From Deltaproteobacteria bacterium RBG_13_52_11 (lineage in GTDB: Bacteria; Desulfobacterota; B13-G15; RBG-16-54-18), in assembly GCA_001797745.1 (NCBI GenBank), contig MGQF01000032.1, positions 18,179 through 29,693 of the forward strand: 11,515 nt of DNA, written 5' to 3'. The translations under genes and the position numbers were made by a program. The first letter of the stretch is position 1. The number at the start of each line of letters is the position of its first letter. This document shows, piece by piece, positions 7,321 to 11,515 of the stretch. Under the pieces are notes generated by a model that worked only from the letters and a program-made list of their open reading frames with translations, made no database searches and had not been told where the DNA came from.

Positions 7321-7369
7321 CCTCTCCGCTGTCGAAGATCCCGCCGTCTCGTGGCGGGAGCGGGAGAGG
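7321..7369 (-). other. Long imperfect hairpin in the 5' region of the peptidase-dut unit
   Basis: CCTCTCCGCT at 7321-7330 pairs with AGCGGGAGAGG at 7359-7369 with a single bulged G. Inside it, CCCGCC at 7340-7345 pairs with GGCGGG at 7353-7358 around a seven-base loop. The structure lies 25 bases upstream of the peptidase start and beyond the pnp terminator. It could be an mRNA-stabilising or processing stem, a second terminator (only TTTT follows on the - strand), or a dispersed palindrome. Which applies cannot be told from one copy. Confidence 0.45.
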
Positions 7370-7424
7370 GGGAAAATAGTTTCATTGTTTGTGGGAGACG
7401 TATCCGTCATGATGAATTGCTCAC

Positions 7425-7453
7425 AAAAAAAGACCGACTCCTGCGGTCTTTTT
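7425..7453 (-). terminator. Intrinsic terminator after pnp
   Basis: On the - strand, a ten-pair stem (AAAAAGACCG at 7427-7436 on the + strand with CGGTCTTTTT at 7444-7453) surrounds a seven-base loop and ends in a run of seven T. It begins 29 bases past the pnp stop. This is a textbook Rho-independent terminator closing the rbfA-truB-rpsO-pnp part of the cluster. The + strand also has five T after the stem, but no + strand gene ends here. Confidence 0.88.
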
Positions 7454-7481
7454 GCTCCTCAGATGGTACACGGGAGGATTA

Positions 7482-9614
7482 TCACACGTCTCGCCTCTTG
7501 TCCCGTTCATGATCCCTTGGACCTGGTCGCCCTTCCTCGGCGAGTACCGCCTTGCGGCTCAATCTGATCTTGCCGTTGCCGTCGATCTCGAGGACCTTTA
7601 CCTGGATCTCATCCCCCACCTTGAGGACATCGGAGACTTTTCCCACTCGCTCGAGAGCAATCTGGGATATGTGGACCAGACCTTCAATCCCGGGCAGGAT
7701 CTCCACGAAGGCGCCGAAGTCCATGATCTTCTTGACCTTTCCCATATAGACCTCCCCCACCTCGGCATCCTGAGAACATCCCTTGACCAGGGCGATGGCC
7801 TCCTCGATGGCCTCGGCGGATGGCGAGGCGATCTTTATGGCCCCGGTATCTTCGATGTCTATCTTGCACCCGGTCTTCTCGATGATGGACCTGATATTCT
7901 TTCCCAAGGGGCCGACGACGTCCCTGATCCGATCCGGGTTTATCTGGATGGTCACGATACGGGGGGCGTGTCGGGAGAGCTCCGCGCGCGGTTTTTCCAG
8001 GGTCTTGTGCATGACGTCGAGGACGGCGAGCCTGGCCTGACGGGCCTGATTAAGTGCCTGCCCCATAATTGCCTTGCTCAGGCCGGGGACCTTCACATCC
8101 ATCTGAAGGGCGGTGATCCCCTTTGCGGTTCCGGCCACCTTGAAGTCCATATCGCCGTGATGATCTTCATCCCCGGCGATATCGGTCAGAATGGCGACCT
8201 GACCATCTCCTTTCATGAGCCCCATGGCGATGCCGGCCACCGAGGCCTTGACGGGAACCCCTGCATCCATCAGGGAAAGGCAGCTGCTGCACACGGTGGC
8301 CATGGAGGACGAACCGTTGGACTCCAACACCTCCGAGACCACCCGAATCGTGTAGGGAAACTCTTCTGCCGCAGGCAAGATAGGCAAAAGCGCCCGCTCG
8401 GCCAGGAAGCCGTGCCCCACTTCCCGCCTGCTGGGTGCGCGAAGAAAGGAAACCTCGCCGACGCTGAAGGGTGGAAAATTGTAGTGGAGCATAAAGGTCT
8501 TATACATGTCTCCTACTAAGAGGGATTCCACCTTTTTTTCATCTTCGGAAGTACCGAAGGTCGTGACGGCCATCACCTGCGTCTCACCCCTGGTGAAGAG
8601 TGCCGAACCATGGGTACGAGGCAACAGGCCCACCTCACTGCTTATCGGCCTGATGTCCGTAGGGCCCCTGCCGTCAAAGCGCCGCTGTTCTTGAAAGATG
8701 AGCGAGCGTACGAGCTGCCGCTCGGCATCCTCGCAGGCCCTCCGCACCTCTGCAGCGACCTCCCCATCCGCGCCGCCAAATCGCTCCACGGCCTCTTGAA
8801 CGATCTCGTGCATCTTGTCCCGGCGTTCAATCTTGTGCGAGATCTCGAAGGCGCTGGTAAGCAGGGGCTTTACAAACCCCTTGACCTCATCCCACAACGG
8901 ACCACCGGTCTGTAAGGGGGTATAGGGTCTCTTTTCCTTGCCGCCGCGCTCCCTGAGTTCGTCCTGCATATCGAGGATCGGCTTGATCGCCTCATACCCG
9001 GCGAAGATGGCCTCGAGGACAGCTTCTTCATCAATCATCTGCCCGCCACCTTCAACCATCACCACCCCCTCGCGGTTTCCCGAGACAATAAGCTCCAGAT
9101 CGCTCTTGGCCAATTCTTCCGTCGTGGGGTTGAAGATAAAATTTCCGTTGACCCTCCCCACCTTAACCCCGGCAAGCGGGCCCTCAAAGGGGATGGCCGA
9201 TATCTGCAAGGCTGCGGATGCCCCGATGATCCCCAAGATAGAGGGATCGTTCTGCCTGTCTGCTGAAAGCACCGTGGCAATCACCTGGGTCTCGTTGCGG
9301 AACCCCTTCGGAAAGAGGGGCCTGATGCCCCGGTCGATCAGACGGGAGGAAAGAACTTCTCTCTCGGTCGGACGCCCCTCCCGCTTAAAAAACCCTCCGG
9401 GGATACGCCCCGCCGCGTAGGTCATCTCCATATAGTTTACCGTGAGGGGGAAGAAATCGATGCCTTCCCGCTCCACTCTGGTTGTCACTGCCGTCACCAG
9501 GACAACGGTCTCCCCGTAGTGGACAAGGACAGCGCCGTCGGCCTGCTTGGCGACCTTGTCAGTCTCAATGACAAGGGTCCGCCCTGCCCATTCTCGTTCA
9601 ATCTTCTGATACAT
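7482..9614 (-). CDS. pnp: Polyribonucleotide nucleotidyltransferase (PNPase)
   Basis: This 710-aa protein matches the family length (E. coli about 711 aa). PNPase degrades RNA from the 3' end by phosphorolysis, releasing nucleoside diphosphates, and can also add tails. The first RNase PH-like domain is at about residues 10-220, a helical linker at about 240-310 and the second RNase PH-like domain at about 315-545. The catalytic acidic cluster is GDEDHHGDMDFKVAG (481-495). A KH domain follows (GPLGKNIRSIIEKTGCKI, 568-585), then an S1 domain (618-687, GKVKKIMDFGAFVEILPG). A charged tail, DHERDKRRDV, ends the chain. The ATG at 9614 has GAGAGGAG at a good distance. It lies 30 bases after rpsO, as in very many bacteria, and is followed by a strong terminator. 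Confidence 0.98.
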   Translation of the reverse strand: MYQKIEREWAGRTLVIETDKVAKQADGAVLVHYGETVVLVTAVTTRVEREGIDFFPLTVNYMEMTYAAGRIPGGFFKREGRPTEREVLSSRLIDRGIRPLFPKGFRNETQVIATVLSADRQNDPSILGIIGASAALQISAIPFEGPLAGVKVGRVNGNFIFNPTTEELAKSDLELIVSGNREGVVMVEGGGQMIDEEAVLEAIFAGYEAIKPILDMQDELRERGGKEKRPYTPLQTGGPLWDEVKGFVKPLLTSAFEISHKIERRDKMHEIVQEAVERFGGADGEVAAEVRRACEDAERQLVRSLIFQEQRRFDGRGPTDIRPISSEVGLLPRTHGSALFTRGETQVMAVTTFGTSEDEKKVESLLVGDMYKTFMLHYNFPPFSVGEVSFLRAPSRREVGHGFLAERALLPILPAAEEFPYTIRVVSEVLESNGSSSMATVCSSCLSLMDAGVPVKASVAGIAMGLMKGDGQVAILTDIAGDEDHHGDMDFKVAGTAKGITALQMDVKVPGLSKAIMGQALNQARQARLAVLDVMHKTLEKPRAELSRHAPRIVTIQINPDRIRDVVGPLGKNIRSIIEKTGCKIDIEDTGAIKIASPSAEAIEEAIALVKGCSQDAEVGEVYMGKVKKIMDFGAFVEILPGIEGLVHISQIALERVGKVSDVLKVGDEIQVKVLEIDGNGKIRLSRKAVLAEEGRPGPRDHERDKRRDV

Positions 9615-9644
9615 GCAATCTATCTCCTCTCAGGGATCGAGGCT

Positions 9645-9914
9645 TTATTTCCTGATCCCCAGCTCTTTGATCAGTGTACGGTAGCGCTCCGTATCGTGGC
9701 GTTTGAGATAATCGAGGAGGGACCTCCTCAGACTAACCATCTTCAGGAGACCTTGGCGGGAGTGATGGTCCTTCTTGTGTGTCTTGAAGTGCTCTGTCAG
9801 ATAATTAATCCGCTCGGTGAGTAGTGCTATCTGCACCTCGGGTGATCCCGTATCTTTGTCGTGCAACCTGAATTGCTCTACAATCCCCTTTTTCTTCTCG
9901 ACTGCCAAAACCAT
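9645..9914 (-). CDS. rpsO: 30S ribosomal protein S15
   Basis: This 89-aa protein, exactly the E. coli length, binds 16S rRNA early in assembly of the small-subunit platform and takes part in bridges to the 50S subunit. The family signature is unmistakable: DTGSPEVQIALLTERINYLT and HKKDHHSRQGLLKMVSLRRS. The N-terminus (MVLAVEKKKGIVEQF) is a little unlike the common one but lines up. The ATG follows the truB TAA directly (TAAATG) and has an excellent AAGGAGG at 9922-9928. S15 often represses its own mRNA through a leader structure, and the bases just upstream can form stems. Confidence 0.98.
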   Translation of the reverse strand: MVLAVEKKKGIVEQFRLHDKDTGSPEVQIALLTERINYLTEHFKTHKKDHHSRQGLLKMVSLRRSLLDYLKRHDTERYRTLIKELGIRK

Positions 9915-10916
9915 TTACCTTCCTCCTTGATCAGCCATATTGTGCATTGTATCTCTAGCACAAGAGGGCCTTTTTGTAAATATGACATCGTGAAAGACCC
10001 TCAAGGGTCTGAGCACAAGGCCCTCTTTTTCTCGCTGAATGCCCCCTACGGCGACAAGTCCTCCCCCTTTGCTCGCCAAAACCCTCACCACTTGCCCATC
10101 CTCCTCGGACCTATGATGAAGACCCTCGAGGGCTATGACCTGTCCGTTGCGGATCTGGAGGGCATCTGCCTCTCCCACCTCAACGGCAGGCAAAAAGCCC
10201 ATGGCCTCGGACAGCGGGATGATCCGTTCCTGTAGTCGCCCCGTGTTGAGCAATCCCTCGATATCGTCCAGAAACAGGGCATCCTCGAGGCAGAAGGGAC
10301 CGCTGCGCATCCGGCGCAGCTCAGCCAGATGAGCACCACAACCCAACTCCCCCCCGATATCATGGGCCACGGTGCGAATGTACGTCCCTTTGGAGCACTC
10401 GATGTGGAGATGGAGGTAAGGTGGGGCGATCTCCGTTACCTGGAGCGCATAGATCTCCACCTCCCTGCGGGCCCTCTCGACCTCTTCCCCCCTGCGCGCC
10501 AGTTTATAGAGGGGCTCGCCTTTCTGCTTCAGGGCGGAGTACATGGGGGGGAGCTGCATAATCCGCCCCCTGAATCGCCCAATCACCTCCTCAATCTTGT
10601 GGGGCGAGAGGTCATACGCGCCCACATCCACCGACTGAAGGATCTGCCCCTCCCTGTCCTGGGTGTCAGTAATCACCCCCAGGTGGAGGGTGGCCTCATA
10701 CACTTTTTGCCCGGTCTCTAAGAAGGGGGCGAGTTTTGTCCCCTCTCCCAACAATATGGGGAGCACACCCGTAGCGAGGGGATCGAGGGTCCCCAGGTAA
10801 CCAATCTTTACACCAAACAGCACCCTCTTGAGCTTACGAACCACATCGTACGAAGTGACCCCCGTTGGTTTATCCACGACGAAGATGCCGTTCACCCCTC
10901 GGGCTAACCCTCCCAT
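9915..10916 (-). CDS. truB: tRNA pseudouridine(55) synthase TruB
   Basis: This 333-aa enzyme converts U55 of the tRNA T-loop to pseudouridine. The catalytic Asp45 lies in GTLDPLATGVLPI (42-54). The substrate-binding KVYEATLHLG, the segment PPMYSALKQKGEPLYKLARRG and the KGTYIRTVAHDIG motif are all present. A C-terminal PUA-like part ends near LRPLRVF. ATG 10916 is chosen over the TTG one codon earlier because it overlaps the rbfA stop as TGATG and has AGGAG five bases before the TTG. Two oddities are visible. The motif usually read as GHxGTLDP is GYLGTLDP, so the conserved His is Tyr40. And about 24 residues (ending HNMADQGGR) extend beyond the normal PUA end and are encoded by rpsO leader DNA. 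Confidence 0.96.
   Translation of the reverse strand: MGGLARGVNGIFVVDKPTGVTSYDVVRKLKRVLFGVKIGYLGTLDPLATGVLPILLGEGTKLAPFLETGQKVYEATLHLGVITDTQDREGQILQSVDVGAYDLSPHKIEEVIGRFRGRIMQLPPMYSALKQKGEPLYKLARRGEEVERARREVEIYALQVTEIAPPYLHLHIECSKGTYIRTVAHDIGGELGCGAHLAELRRMRSGPFCLEDALFLDDIEGLLNTGRLQERIIPLSEAMGFLPAVEVGEADALQIRNGQVIALEGLHHRSEEDGQVVRVLASKGGGLVAVGGIQREKEGLVLRPLRVFHDVIFTKRPSCARDTMHNMADQGGR
9922..9928 (-). promoter_or_regulatory. Strong ribosome binding site of rpsO inside the end of truB
   Basis: AAGGAGG (- strand) lies seven bases before the rpsO ATG. It is read as the last codons of truB, so the truB tail doubles as the rpsO initiation region. Confidence 0.85.
9946..9980 (-). promoter_or_regulatory. 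Candidate promoter for rpsO-pnp inside the 3' end of truB
   Basis: On the - strand, TTTACA (9975-9980) lies 17 bases before TAGAGA (9952-9957), which is preceded by TGC as in extended -10 sites. A better -10 box, TACAAT, lies at 9946-9951 but is spaced 23 bases from the same -35. Transcription from here would leave a leader of about 25-35 bases before rpsO. The match is modest and untested; an internal rpsO promoter at this place is common in other bacteria. Confidence 0.3.
9962..10027 (-). repeat. Nested inverted repeats at the truB 3' end, possible rpsO leader structure
   Basis: AAGAGGGCC at 9962-9970 and GGCCCTCTT at 10019-10027 are a perfect 9-bp inverted pair. Between them AGACCCT-CA-AGGGTCT at 9995-10010 is a perfect 7-bp dyad. 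Both outer arms are also preceded by GCACAAG and followed by TTTTT on the + strand. The whole overlaps the last residues of TruB and lies 48-113 bases ahead of the rpsO ATG. A role as an S15-responsive or RNase-processed leader is inference. Confidence 0.4.
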
Positions 10917-11275
10917 CAATGCTCCTCACCTGAATCCTTCACACCCCGCAACAGATCCTCGATGTGTTCCCCATATTCCAATGAGTCATCAAACATGAAG
11001 TTGATCTCGGGCATATATTTGAGCCGCATCCTCCTGCCCAACTCCCTTTTGATATAACCTTTGGCGCTCTCCAATCCCTCGTACGACTCCTCCTTGTCCT
11101 GTTCTCCTCCAAAGACGCTGTAGTAGACCTTGGCTGTTCTGAGGTCATCGGAGACGGCAACCGTGGTAATGGTGACAAACCCTATCCGCGGATCTTTCAA
11201 CTCTCTGAGAAGGATCTGTGAAATCTCCTCCCTGATCTGGTCACCCACCTTTTCTGACCTTTTAAACCTCATCAT
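10916..11275 (-). CDS. rbfA: Ribosome-binding factor A
   Basis: This 119-aa cold-shock-linked assembly factor binds the 30S subunit and helps 16S rRNA 5' end maturation. It is a single KH-like domain. Recognisable segments are KRSEKVGDQIREEISQILL, RELKDPRIGFVTITTVAVS, DDLRTAKVYYSVFG and the end segment MRLKYMPEINFMFDDSLEYG. The start is one of two tandem ATGs (11275 or 11272); a longer frame to 11335 starts with TTG and lacks family likeness. It overlaps the DUF503 gene end by 11-14 bases. The nearest GGAG is about 16 bases upstream, so coupled translation is likely. The stop overlaps the truB start. Confidence 0.94.
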   Translation of the reverse strand: MMRFKRSEKVGDQIREEISQILLRELKDPRIGFVTITTVAVSDDLRTAKVYYSVFGGEQDKEESYEGLESAKGYIKRELGRRMRLKYMPEINFMFDDSLEYGEHIEDLLRGVKDSGEEH

Positions 11276-11515
11276 AGTTAAAGTGCAAAAACTCCATCTC
11301 CGAACTAACCACCTCCAGCAAGCCCAATCCCTCAATGTAATTGATTACCTTATCGAGGGAAGAATTGATAAACCGTCTATCCGTTCCCACCAGACATATC
11401 CCCACGCGGACCCGCTGCCATAGATCATGTCCACCCACTTCGGAGATGGAAACATTGAACTTATTCCTCACCCGCATCATGAGGCTTTTGATAACCTGCC
11501 TCTTCCCTTTAAGAG
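11262..11515 (-). CDS. DUF503 family protein; 5' end cut by window
   Basis: The frame is open to the right edge; 83 residues are visible out of a usual 90-100. Reading from the edge gives LKGKRQVIKSL, then VRNKFNVSISEVGGHDLWQR and VGICLVGTDRRFINSSLDKV. This matches DUF503 (the SLKEKRxVIKSL and RFNVSVAEV pattern), a small ferredoxin-like-fold family of unknown function that commonly sits between infB and rbfA. The ATG at 11480 is therefore internal, not the start. Its last codons overlap rbfA. The Gly in LKGKR, where Glu is more usual, is a minor variation. Confidence 0.85.
   Translation of the reverse strand, partial: LKGKRQVIKSLMMRVRNKFNVSISEVGGHDLWQRVRVGICLVGTDRRFINSSLDKVINYIEGLGLLEVVSSEMEFLHFNYDEV

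Noticed and set aside
7452..8519. A 355-codon open frame on the + strand
   Set aside because: It lies wholly antisense to pnp, whose family match is full length, and its translation shows no known domain. It is a by-product of G+C-rich codon use.
11262..11480. The short frame 11262-11480 as a complete small gene
   Set aside because: The frame continues to the window end with residues typical of DUF503, so the ATG at 11480 is internal.

Overview
The window joins two unrelated blocks that converge at about position 4050-4200. The left block (+ strand, 1-4054) is a catabolic molybdenum-enzyme module. It holds most of the large subunit and all of the iron-sulfur subunit of a pyrogallol transhydroxylase-type enzyme (DMSO reductase superfamily, closest remembered relative the Pelobacter acidigallici AthL/AthS pair), followed by an FmdE-like zinc-ribbon protein. 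The right block (- strand, 4201-11515) is a long, tightly packed housekeeping cluster. In transcription order it reads DUF503 protein (cut by the window end), rbfA, truB, rpsO, pnp, M16 zinc peptidase, dut, YfcE-type phosphoesterase, xerD.

The order rbfA-truB-rpsO-pnp-M16 peptidase-dut, with a DUF503 gene ahead of rbfA, is typical of anaerobic Desulfobacterota (former Deltaproteobacteria) and partly of Firmicutes. The G+C-rich coding style, frequent AGG/CGG arginine codons and the strictly anaerobic polyphenol enzyme fit a fermentative, syntrophic or sulfate-reducing member of the Desulfobacterota. This placement is inference; no 16S or other marker is present.

Left block: the large subunit is open to the left edge and lacks about 40 N-terminal residues. 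Its stop overlaps the start of the small subunit (ATGA). The family converts polyhydroxybenzenes without oxygen, for example pyrogallol to phloroglucinol; resorcinol hydroxylase belongs to the same family. The catalytic His, Asp, Ser (Mo ligand) and Tyr are present, but two pocket positions differ from the characterised enzyme, so the substrate is open. The FmdE-like gene follows after 162 bases with its own ribosome binding site.

Right block: the genes are chained by overlaps or near-overlaps (rbfA/truB TGATG, truB/rpsO TAAATG, peptidase/dut TGAGATG, phosphoesterase/xerD ATGA), implying coupled translation. A clear intrinsic terminator at 7425-7453 closes the translation and RNA-metabolism part after pnp. 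The peptidase-dut-phosphoesterase-xerD part follows as a second unit, and its 5' region contains a long imperfect hairpin. A second regulatory point is probable just ahead of rpsO, where promoter-like and stem-forming sequence lies inside the last codons of truB.

No CRISPR array, tRNA, rRNA, transposase or prophage gene was seen. The least explained piece of DNA is the convergent gap 4055-4200, which holds a perfect 12-bp inverted repeat around a 55-base spacer and a separate C6/G6 stem. No wholly new system is apparent; the most interesting points are the variant transhydroxylase with its FmdE-like neighbour and the rpsO leader nested in truB.
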